Part shown: one piece after another, positions 1 to 5,331 of the stretch
How the letters are laid out: every line of letters begins with the position of its first letter
Numbering within the stretch: the first letter of the stretch is position 1
Source of the DNA: an uncultured Bacilli bacterium
Lineage (GTDB): Bacteria > Bacillota_I > Bacilli_A > RF39 > UBA660
Direction: 5' to 3'
Assembly: GCA_934087065.1 (NCBI GenBank)
Contig: CAKOIS010000027.1
Span: 1 to 5,331, forward strand
DNA: 5,331 nt
The notes under the pieces: model-generated
What the model was told of the DNA's origin: nothing
Seen by the model: the letters and a program-made list of their open reading frames with translations, nothing else
The model's database searches: none
Program-made: the position numbers and the translations under genes

Positions 1-3000
1 GCTATAATTTCCAACATTAGTAGCCTTAATATCGCCAGAAAAATTCATCTTATTTAAATCAAAATTACTATCTTGTGGAACTATTTCATCACCAGTATAT
101 TCAAAAGTATCTTTAACAATAGTTACTTTATCAAGTTGAGCTTTTTTAATAGTGAATGCTACACTAAATGTTCCTGTATAATTTGTATTAGTATCAGGAA
201 CTTTATATGTTACTGTATAAGTTCCAGCATTTGTTGGTGCTGTAGCACTATTATATGAAGTTGTTCCTGTTCCTTGATATTTTACTTCTAAATCGCTAAC
301 ATTTACTGTTCCATCATTAACACTAATTGTTCCTGTTGGCATTTTAGGATTTCCATCATAAGTAAATGTTTCATTATTAGAAAGTCCTGAAATATTTACA
401 TCAGTTTTATTTACAACATGAATTGTAAAATCTTTTGATGTTTCTTTCCATTCAGGAGTATTATCTCCTCCAAGATCCATTTTTGCTGCTGTAACAGTCA
501 TTACAACATCACCTTCAGTAGCTCCTGCTACATATTCTTCATTTATAGCATCATATGTAAGTGCATCTCCTGATTTAATAGTAAAATCAATGTTTCCTAC
601 ATTTCCAGTTACTGATTGTTCTAAATAACTTAATAATATAGAACCATTAACTCTTACATATTGATCTGCAATTGCTAAAGGTTGTTCTGCACTTGTTACT
701 TCAAGCACACCATTTACATGTGTTCCCATTGTATAGTTAAAAGTAATATCTTCACCATTTCTCATTACTTTAACATTGCTTACAGTATTATTTGAAGAAC
801 CTACAAATTTTTGGCTACCAGTAATTGTAGCTTCTAACATATCACCTGGTAGTAATACATGATCAGTATTTGTATAAGTATTTTTTGTTAATTCAGTACC
901 ATTATATACTTTAGTATCTGAACCAGCTGTTACAACTATTGGTGTTGTAATTGGGTTTACTGTTAATTTACCAGCAGATTTTTGAATATTATTGTAACAA
1001 TTAGTTACATCAACACCTTCTGCATTTGTTATTGTAACACTTTCAATTGTATTATTTTCAAGAGCTGTATCTTTAACATCTCTTACTTTACCAGTAATTA
1101 CTGCAGTAACTTTATCACCATTAGGTAATTTATTATCAGTTATTGCACTAGCGTTATTTGCCCATAAAACATCATAATAATTTTTTGTATGGTATGTTCC
1201 ATCATATGTAAATTCTGCATCATAACTTTTTACTTTTACTTCTGTAGTAATTGGTTTAATTTCAAAATCAACACTACTTTCACTTTCAATATAGTTTACA
1301 CTTGTGATTTTTACATTCACTTTATATTTACCTACTAATATAGGTAATGTATTTCCTATATTTTCATAATTTCCAGGAGTTGTTTCTTTTGAATAATAAA
1401 TTTCATATTCATTACTTCCTAAAGATTCTAATCCTGTTATACTTAAAGTTGGATTACTATTATATATCCAATTACTTGGATAATTAATTACTACTCCATC
1501 ATAATTTTTCTTTTCAACTTTTAATGTAACTGTTGCTGTATATGTTTTACCATTTTCATCAGTTACAGTAATTGTTGGTGTATATGTTCCAGCAGATAGA
1601 CCAGATTTTGCTTTAATTTTAAAATCATTATTTATTGCACCAATACCTATTGTTGGTTGTGTATCTCCAATGATTTCAAATTTATCTGTATCAGATACTG
1701 TTACATTAGTAATTTTTAAATTATCAGCTCCAATATTAGTAATATTAATTGTTGCTTCTGGCACATCAGTATATCCAAATGTAACATTTGGTAATGTAAC
1801 ATTATCTACACTTAAACCTGTTTCTTTAGCAAGTTTAATATATTGTGGTTGACTTTCACTTATACCACTTCTAACATCCATAACTAATTTTGTTCTATCT
1901 TCTAGTTCAATTACTCCACTAACATCAGTATAGTATAGTTTTGTATCATTTGGTATTACTTCATTAATTCTTTTTTTACCTAAAATATTAGATCCTAGTT
2001 TAACACCTAGACCTTTTACCATAAGTGTTTCAAAATTGAAGTTTGCTTTCATATTATTATTATCAGATGAAGGGAAATAAAATATTTCACCATCTACTTT
2101 TCCAACTTCAAAAATACCTTTTTTAACATTAACATTTAAAGTAATGTTTTGTTCCTTAGGTTCTGAATCCTCAAATACAGTAAATATATATTCATCCCAT
2201 GAACCTGTTCCAGTAACGGCATAAGTTCCTCCATCAATAGTAAAACCATAAGTCTTAGGTAAATTTTTTAATTCTTCAGCCATATCTAAAGTAGATAGTC
2301 TTATTCTACCCTTAAATCCTACTCCAGTTATTTTACCACTATTACCAAAGCCACTATCTTTAATAGTTAGATTGCTTCTAAAATTATAATTGTTTTCATC
2401 TTTATAACCATAATAGAATGTTAAATGATTTTCTGTTACATCTAAAGTATTACCTGCTAAATCTAAAGTAACATTACCTAAAACATAAACATCTAAAGGT
2501 GCTGTTAACTTAATATTACCACCTAATTTAATAATAGTGTCTTTGTTATTATTAATTTGATTAGCTGCATTTATTAATTCAGCTTCTGTTGTAGCCGTTA
2601 ATGTTTGAACTTCTTTTTTCTTAACTGTAATTGGTCCCCAATAAGCATTTATCGTACCAAGTTTATCAGCTCTATTTGCTATTTTAGTTCCTTCTCTATC
2701 ATAATACTCAATAACTGAATCTGCATCAATTACCTCATCAACAGTTAAAGTAGAACTCTTTATCAAATATGTTTCTGCACGACCTTTTTTATTATCTTTA
2801 GTAACATTTGAAAATTTTATTGTTTTATATGCTCTAGTATCTGCTATTTCATAAAATCCAGTAACTTTTAGATTTTTAAAAACTACATTATTAAATCTGT
2901 TATTACCAGCGGTTTGCCAAAAACTTTCTAAATCTTTTATATATTCAACATCTATACCATCCATTTCAAAATTAACAGTATGTTCAGCCTGCGTAATTTC

Positions 3001-3381
3001 GTTGTAGATTGGTGTGTAGCCAGTATTAGATAAAAGATTAAGTTTTGCTCTTTTAGAACTATCTGAATTAATGAATTTTAAGTCTAGACTATTTCTATAA
3101 ATTAGTTTAAACCTACAATGTTCTGGCACAATTAATGTAAAACCATTAAAATCCAAAGTTTTAGACATTTCAAGAGAGAAAGTTGTATCAGAATCTTCTC
3201 TTAATGTAATGTCACTAGTAAGTTTAACTACATCTGTTACATTATCACTCATTTTATCAGTTAAATCTGAATAATTATTAACTTCTGCAGTTGTTTCTGC
3301 ATTTACATTAGTAGCTCCAATTAGTAAAAAACTAATTAGCATTAATAATATTGCTACTAAATATTTTGTTTTATTTTTCAT
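1..3381 (-). CDS. Giant secreted multi-domain surface protein (adhesin-like), 3' end outside window
   Basis: The frame is open for 1127 codons from ATG at 3381 to the left edge, with no stop in any codon. AAAGGAG (3391-3397) lies 9 bases before the ATG. Residues 1-28 are a signal peptide: a Lys-rich start, a hydrophobic core at 8-24, and a probable cut after VNA28. Residues about 34-245 and 262-500 look like two related beta-helix-type modules, each with a 'L-D-x-x-G-x-T-L' strand motif (76-83 LDFNGFTL, 306-313 LDLAGNTL). Residues about 523-625 match the Firmicutes module 'ATINITNIGADNLKI...AGTYTPTITVTDENGKTYTATV'. From 627 onward come Ig/MBG-like modules, with hallmarks TKVYNGTEL (about 823-831), paired 'G-x-D-(V/I)-T ... 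G-x-L-x-V' endings, and NAGTYTVTYKV. Another repeat begins at about 1082 and is cut by the edge. The likely role is cell-surface adhesion or a structural stalk. No catalytic motif is seen, and whether it ends in LPxTG cannot be seen. Gene structure is certain; function is inferred from architecture. Confidence 0.93.
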   Translation of the reverse strand, partial: MKNKTKYLVAILLMLISFLLIGATNVNAETTAEVNNYSDLTDKMSDNVTDVVKLTSDITLREDSDTTFSLEMSKTLDFNGFTLIVPEHCRFKLIYRNSLDLKFINSDSSKRAKLNLLSNTGYTPIYNEITQAEHTVNFEMDGIDVEYIKDLESFWQTAGNNRFNNVVFKNLKVTGFYEIADTRAYKTIKFSNVTKDNKKGRAETYLIKSSTLTVDEVIDADSVIEYYDREGTKIANRADKLGTINAYWGPITVKKKEVQTLTATTEAELINAANQINNNKDTIIKLGGNIKLTAPLDVYVLGNVTLDLAGNTLDVTENHLTFYYGYKDENNYNFRSNLTIKDSGFGNSGKITGVGFKGRIRLSTLDMAEELKNLPKTYGFTIDGGTYAVTGTGSWDEYIFTVFEDSEPKEQNITLNVNVKKGIFEVGKVDGEIFYFPSSDNNNMKANFNFETLMVKGLGVKLGSNILGKKRINEVIPNDTKLYYTDVSGVIELEDRTKLVMDVRSGISESQPQYIKLAKETGLSVDNVTLPNVTFGYTDVPEATINITNIGADNLKITNVTVSDTDKFEIIGDTQPTIGIGAINNDFKIKAKSGLSAGTYTPTITVTDENGKTYTATVTLKVEKKNYDGVVINYPSNWIYNSNPTLSITGLESLGSNEYEIYYSKETTPGNYENIGNTLPILVGKYKVNVKITSVNYIESESSVDFEIKPITTEVKVKSYDAEFTYDGTYHTKNYYDVLWANNASAITDNKLPNGDKVTAVITGKVRDVKDTALENNTIESVTITNAEGVDVTNCYNNIQKSAGKLTVNPITTPIVVTAGSDTKVYNGTELTKNTYTNTDHVLLPGDMLEATITGSQKFVGSSNNTVSNVKVMRNGEDITFNYTMGTHVNGVLEVTSAEQPLAIADQYVRVNGSILLSYLEQSVTGNVGNIDFTIKSGDALTYDAINEEYVAGATEGDVVMTVTAAKMDLGGDNTPEWKETSKDFTIHVVNKTDVNISGLSNNETFTYDGNPKMPTGTISVNDGTVNVSDLEVKYQGTGTTSYNSATAPTNAGTYTVTYKVPDTNTNYTGTFSVAFTIKKAQLDKVTIVKDTFEYTGDEIVPQDSNFDLNKMNFSGDIKATNVGNYS
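3298..3381 (-). other. Signal peptide coding segment of the surface protein
   Basis: Residues 1-28 have basic residues K2, K4 and K6, then an unbroken hydrophobic stretch LVAILLMLISFLLIGA, then a polar VNA that fits a signal peptidase I site before ETTAEV. There is no lipobox Cys, so this is a Sec-secreted protein rather than a lipoprotein. The cleavage position is predicted by eye. Confidence 0.85.
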
Positions 3382-3390
3382 AAAACCATT

Positions 3391-3397
3391 CTCCTTT
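3391..3397 (-). promoter_or_regulatory. Ribosome binding site of the surface protein
   Basis: AAAGGAG on the minus strand ends 9 bases before the ATG at 3381-3379. It fixes the start: an in-frame TTG just upstream overlaps the Shine-Dalgarno region and cannot use it. Confidence 0.85.
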
Positions 3398-3419
3398 CTC
3401 AAACAAAACATTTTCTGTT

Positions 3420-3545
3420 TTATTTAACTCTAACACTATGTAACACCACCCTGTATTTGTTGTTATTTGCACAGGTGGAAAGTGTTAGTATTGTATCTTC
3501 ATTAGATACATTTACATTGAAATCTTTTTTACTTTTCTTTTCTAC
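3420..3545 (-). pseudogene. Sortase (class B-like) C-terminal remnant
   Basis: Directly upstream of the surface gene, the minus strand encodes 41 residues and a TAA stop (3422-3420). The segment contains DTILTLSTCANNNKYRVV followed by LHSVRVK. The pattern 'iLTLSTC...kyRvVvHa.lv' is the end of sortases: TLxTC carries the nucleophile Cys (codon 3473-3471), and the downstream Arg (codon 3452-3450) is the catalytic Arg. The stretch before it, DFNVNVSNED, also fits the class B strand leading into that motif. There is no start codon in this frame. Two in-frame TGA codons lie upstream (nearest at 3548-3546), and I find no upstream part with the catalytic His in any frame, so this is a truncated or decayed gene. 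A sortase next to a large surface protein is a normal pairing (transpeptidase and substrate). The alternative, chance similarity, is unlikely because the motif, the Arg and the C-terminal position all agree. Confidence 0.72.
3430..3488 (-). repeat. Long two-part hairpin in the leader of the surface gene
   Basis: The outer stem is 8 bp and perfect (3430-3437 with 3481-3488, CTAACACT/AGTGTTAG). The inner stem is 8 bp with one bulged base (3446-3454 with 3471-3478, CCACCCTGT/ACAGGTGG) and encloses a 16-base loop. The unpaired parts between the stems are 2 and 8 bases. No T-run follows on either strand, so it is not an intrinsic terminator. It overlaps the sortase remnant, including its Cys and Arg codons, and ends 48 bases before the surface gene ATG. 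If transcribed it would be a structured 5' leader. I recognise no known riboswitch class in it. Confidence 0.6.
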
Positions 3546-3571
3546 TCATCTTTTATTAATTCATCTATTCA

Positions 3572-3579
3572 CCCCCCCC
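3572..3579. repeat. Homopolymer of eight C (eight G on the minus strand)
   Basis: An uninterrupted C8 stands out in this AT-rich DNA. On the minus strand it reads ATGGGGGGGGTGAATAG, between the putative surface-gene promoter and the sortase remnant. Tracts of this length can slip during replication. In the current register the short frame from that ATG stops after six codons (ATG GGG GGG GTG AAT AGA TGA), in the same frame as the sortase remnant. Confidence 0.9.
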
Positions 3580-3606
3580 ATCTGAAACTTTACTTTTCCA
3601 TATAAT

Positions 3607-3615
3607 CTTATATCA
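3607..3615 (-). promoter_or_regulatory. Possible extended -10 promoter toward the surface gene
   Basis: The minus strand reads TGATATAAG: a TG one base before a TATAAG hexamer, 5 of 6 to TATAAT. Transcription would start near 3600 and give a leader of about 220 bases carrying the G8 tract, the sortase remnant and the hairpin. The -35 region (about 3630-3635, TAGTAA) is poor, which suggests that an activator or the extended -10 compensates. This was called by eye in AT-rich DNA. Confidence 0.4.
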
Positions 3616-3635
3616 TTTTTTAGCACAAATTACTA

Positions 3636-3652
3636 TTGTACTTTTGGTGCAA
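3636..3652. promoter_or_regulatory. Operator-like dyad, left copy
   Basis: TTGTACTTTTGGTGCAA is a 6-5-6 dyad with one mismatch to the perfect TTGCAC-N5-GTGCAA form. It equals the reverse complement of the right copy (3667-3683) at 16 of 17 positions. Its centre is about 44 bases upstream of the predicted minus-strand start, a class II activator position. The likely binder is a dimeric regulator, with the adjacent LuxR-type protein the first candidate (inference). Confidence 0.6.
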
Positions 3653-3666
3653 TTTTTCATTAAATT

Positions 3667-3683
3667 TTGCACCAAAAGTGCAA
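3667..3683. promoter_or_regulatory. Operator-like dyad, right copy (perfect)
   Basis: TTGCACCAAAAGTGCAA has perfect 6-bp arms, TTGCAC and GTGCAA, around a 5-base spacer. Its start is 31 bp from that of the left copy, close to three helical turns, so two dimers would sit on the same DNA face. Its centre is about 60 bp upstream of the predicted start of the response-regulator transcript. The two copies could also fold together as a 17-bp inverted repeat with a 14-base loop (3653-3666). No T-run follows, so it is not a terminator. Confidence 0.65.
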
Positions 3684-3698
3684 AATTTGTAAAAAATA

Positions 3699-3727
3699 TT
3701 TATTTTCACAATTTTTTATGTTACAAT
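3699..3727 (+). promoter_or_regulatory. Putative promoter of the response regulator
   Basis: TGTTACAAT at 3719-3727 is an extended -10 (TG, one base, then TACAAT, 5 of 6 to consensus). At 17-bp spacing the -35 would be TTTATT (3699-3704), a weak match. Transcription would begin near 3734, leaving a leader of about 28 bases. The dyads just upstream fit activation or autoregulation. Confidence 0.5.
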
Positions 3728-3748
3728 ATATCTTAATGTGAGCAAATT

Positions 3749-3754
3749 AGGAGG
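3749..3754 (+). promoter_or_regulatory. Ribosome binding site that fixes a TTG start
   Basis: A perfect AGGAGG lies 8 bases before TTG at 3763. The next in-frame ATG (codon 12) would remove the acidic DD pair of the receiver domain, so TTG is the real start. Confidence 0.9.
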
Positions 3755-3762
3755 TTTCTGTT

Positions 3763-4398
3763 TTGTATAATATTATTGTAATTGATGACCATAAAATGTT
3801 AAGAGAAATGATTTCTGAAACATTAAATACAAGAGGGTTTAATGTTGTTGCTTCTAGTGGAGATGCAAAAGACTCTGTATCTTTATGTGAAAAATTTAAA
3901 CCTGATTTAATTTTAATGGATATTTGTACTGAAAATAATTCAAGTGGATTAGCTTATTCAAAAATAATAAAAGAGAACTTTCCAAGTGTGAAAATTATTC
4001 TTATGACTGGTGTGCCAGATTTAACATTTATAGACAAGGCAAAAGCTAATAATGTTGATAGTTTTATTTATAAAAATATTAGTAGTAATTCTCTTATAAC
4101 TACTATTCAAAATACTATTGATGGCTATTCTTTGTATCCAACTTCTAATAGTCCTAAATCCAATATTCCTGATGTTTTAAAGGATCTAACAGATATTGAA
4201 TTAAGTATTCTAACTGAGTATTGTAAAACATTAGATAGAGATGAAGTTGTAAAAAAACTTGGAATATCTGTAAGAACATTAAAATCACATATTTCATCTA
4301 TTTATGAAAAAACTGGTTATAATAATTTAGCAAAACTTGCAATATATTGTGTTGGTAATGGTTTAATAGTTCCAAACCTCGAAACTCCAAAAGAGTAA
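3763..4398 (+). CDS. NarL/FixJ-family response regulator (receiver plus LuxR-type HTH)
   Basis: This 211-residue protein has the normal length and layout of the family. The receiver domain is about 2-122, with the acidic pair D8-D9 in IVIDDH, phospho-acceptor D53 in PDLILMDI, conserved T82 in ILMTG and K104 in FIYK. A short linker leads to a LuxR-type helix-turn-helix at about 139-201: LTDIELSIL, then the recognition part LGISVRTLKSHISSIYEKTGYNNLAKLAIY. On phosphorylation such proteins dimerise and bind dyad DNA sites, mostly activating transcription. The start is TTG behind a perfect AGGAGG. The gene is transcribed toward the kinase gene and away from the surface gene, and its upstream region carries two matching dyads that are natural candidate targets. 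The family call is firm. The exact regulon, and pairing with the convergent kinase, are inferred from context. Confidence 0.96.
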   Translation: MYNIIVIDDHKMLREMISETLNTRGFNVVASSGDAKDSVSLCEKFKPDLILMDICTENNSSGLAYSKIIKENFPSVKIILMTGVPDLTFIDKAKANNVDSFIYKNISSNSLITTIQNTIDGYSLYPTSNSPKSNIPDVLKDLTDIELSILTEYCKTLDRDEVVKKLGISVRTLKSHISSIYEKTGYNNLAKLAIYCVGNGLIVPNLETPKE

Positions 4399-4399
4399 A

Positions 4400-4438
4400 A
4401 AAAAATAACTGCTATTTCAATGTTAGCAGTTATTTTTT
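4400..4438. terminator. Bidirectional intrinsic terminator between convergent genes
   Basis: A perfect 15-bp stem (4400-4414 with 4424-4438; core AATAACTGCTA/TAGCAGTTATT) has a 9-base loop and is flanked by an A-run (4397-4405) and a T-run (4433-4438). It therefore reads as stem plus U-tract on both strands. It starts 2 bases after the regulator stop. The kinase stop codon (4425-4423) and its last codons lie inside the right arm, so the kinase C-terminus is partly written by the terminator. Confidence 0.9.
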
Positions 4439-5331
4439 ATTGATATATTTACCGAAAACTCTGGAACTGTTGAAATATAGAACATTCCTCCTAGTTTTTT
4501 TACTTTTCTTCTCATATCTTTTATTCCCTGATTTTCTGTAATAAATTCATTTGGCTTTCTACCATCATTTGTTATTATCATATATGTTTCTTCTAGTGTT
4601 TCTTTTATATTCACAAATACTTTTGAACTCCCTGCGTGTCTTATTGCATTTGTGGTTGCCTCTCTTATTATTTCAAAGAACACTTTTGCAGTTTCTTTAT
4701 TTTGTGGTAGTTTTCCATCTATAATAATGTCTGTTCCATTTTTCTTGTGTATTTTTATTAAATTTTCTAGGTTTGCATTTGTGTCATCTGTATCTTCAAT
4801 ATCTATGAACATTTTTTGTATCATAAATTTTATTTCTTCAAAATTTTCTTGGGTTATATTTTCTTTATTTAAATATTGTTGCAGTATGGAAAGATTTTGT
4901 CCTAATATATCGTGATATTTATTTTTTAGTTTTAGCAGATTTTTTTCCTTTTCTAATTCTTCTATATTGTCAATACTTAATAATATTTTTTTATTATTCT
5001 CTTTTAACTTTTTATTTTGCTCATTTAGCTTTTGATGTAATTTATATACTTCTGTTATATCAAATGTAATTATTTCATTATTATTTATCGCAAATACATA
5101 ATATTTATCTTCTACTTTTACACAATAATTTTTATCTAACTGGTCTATACTTTGTTTTATTATATTTGTTATATAGTCTTTCTTTATGTTTAATTTGTCT
5201 AGTATTTCATACATTTTATTATTTATTAATTTTGCTCTCTTGCCTTTTAATACTAAAATTCCAAACTCACATTCATCTATAACTTTTTTTATTGAGAAAT
5301 CTGTAATAGTTTCTTTTTTGTAATATCTAAA
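4423..5331 (-). CDS. Sensor histidine kinase (HisKA_3/HPK7-type) with PAS-like domain, 5' end outside window
   Basis: The frame is open for 302 residues and enters from the right edge. An ATG at 5214 exists, but the upstream 39 codons are also open and complete a PAS-like fold (CEFGILVLKGKRAKLINNKM), and no convincing ribosome site precedes that ATG, so it is internal. Numbering from the first visible codon: PAS-like about 12-92, ending in FDITEVYKL; coiled coil about 93-138, rich in Lys, Glu and Asn; phospho-acceptor H140 in KYHDILGQNLSIL; ATPase domain about 210-299 with N-box FFEIIREATTNAIRHA (N228), G1-like ITNDG (255-257) and G2 NQGIKDMRRKVKKLGG. The H-D motif and short ATPase domain are those of kinases that partner NarL-type regulators, so the convergent regulator gene is the probable partner. 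The G1 box has Asn where Asp is classical; I recall this as a common variant in clostridial relatives. Sensor or membrane segments are not visible. Confidence 0.92.
   Translation of the reverse strand, partial: FRYYKKETITDFSIKKVIDECEFGILVLKGKRAKLINNKMYEILDKLNIKKDYITNIIKQSIDQLDKNYCVKVEDKYYVFAINNNEIITFDITEVYKLHQKLNEQNKKLKENNKKILLSIDNIEELEKEKNLLKLKNKYHDILGQNLSILQQYLNKENITQENFEEIKFMIQKMFIDIEDTDDTNANLENLIKIHKKNGTDIIIDGKLPQNKETAKVFFEIIREATTNAIRHAGSSKVFVNIKETLEETYMIITNDGRKPNEFITENQGIKDMRRKVKKLGGMFYISTVPEFSVNISIKNNC

Noticed and set aside
73..258. Plus-strand 61-codon open frame
   Set aside because: It lies fully inside the continuous surface-protein frame on the other strand. It has a Cys/Ile/Ser-rich low-complexity product and no ribosome site: a shadow.
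1670..1852. Plus-strand 60-codon open frame
   Set aside because: It is antisense to the conserved Ig-like module of the surface protein, with no ribosome site. Its hydrophobic look comes from the reverse complement of Asn/Thr/Val codons.
3405..3421. Small inverted repeat AAAACA/TGTTTT before the surface gene ribosome site
   Set aside because: It has only six A/T-dominated pairs with a 5-base loop and no proper T-run; too weak for a terminator or regulator.
3430..3488. Known riboswitch (for example cyclic-di-GMP) in the leader
   Set aside because: I looked for the conserved core of the cyclic-di-GMP-I class and did not find it. The sortase coding explains much of the sequence.
3545..3600. 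TGA read as Trp, making the sortase frame longer
   Set aside because: The three long genes contain no in-frame TGA, and the surface protein uses TGG for Trp, so the standard code fits best.
3601..3606. Perfect TATAAT on the plus strand as the regulator promoter
   Set aside because: No acceptable -35 lies 16-18 bp upstream, where the C8 tract falls. The extended -10 at 3719 is much nearer the gene.
4652..4915. Plus-strand 87-codon open frame
   Set aside because: It is antisense to the kinase H-box to N-box region, which carries clear family motifs. There is no ribosome site.

Overview
The window comes from a very AT-rich genome. A/T-ending codons dominate, ribosome sites are strong (AAAGGAG and AGGAGG), and one gene starts at TTG. 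Together with a secreted Ig-like repeat protein, a class B-like sortase fragment and a NarL-type two-component pair, this points to a low-GC Firmicute, probably a gut-type Clostridia or Bacilli relative. The standard code fits: TGG is used for Trp and no in-frame TGA occurs in the three open genes. I cannot name the species.

Layout. Positions 1-3381 (minus strand) are the first 1127 codons of a giant secreted surface protein that runs off the left edge: signal peptide, two beta-helix-like modules, then a string of Ig-like/MBG-like modules. Positions 3382-3762 are the regulatory intergenic region. It holds the 41-codon C-terminal remnant of a sortase (catalytic Cys and Arg kept, His part gone), a long hairpin in the same bases, a run of eight G on the minus strand, two 17-bp operator-like dyads 31 bp apart, and plausible divergent extended -10 promoters. 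Positions 3763-4398 (plus) encode a complete NarL/LuxR-type response regulator. Positions 4423-5331 (minus) encode the C-terminal part of its likely partner histidine kinase, whose open frame continues past the right edge. A bidirectional terminator separates these two convergent genes.

Working model (inference). The kinase senses a signal and phosphorylates the regulator. The regulator may bind the paired dyads between the divergent promoters, controlling itself and the surface protein. The sortase remnant suggests the surface gene once sat directly behind a sortase gene, which fits a cell-wall-anchored adhesin, but the anchor end of the protein is outside the window.
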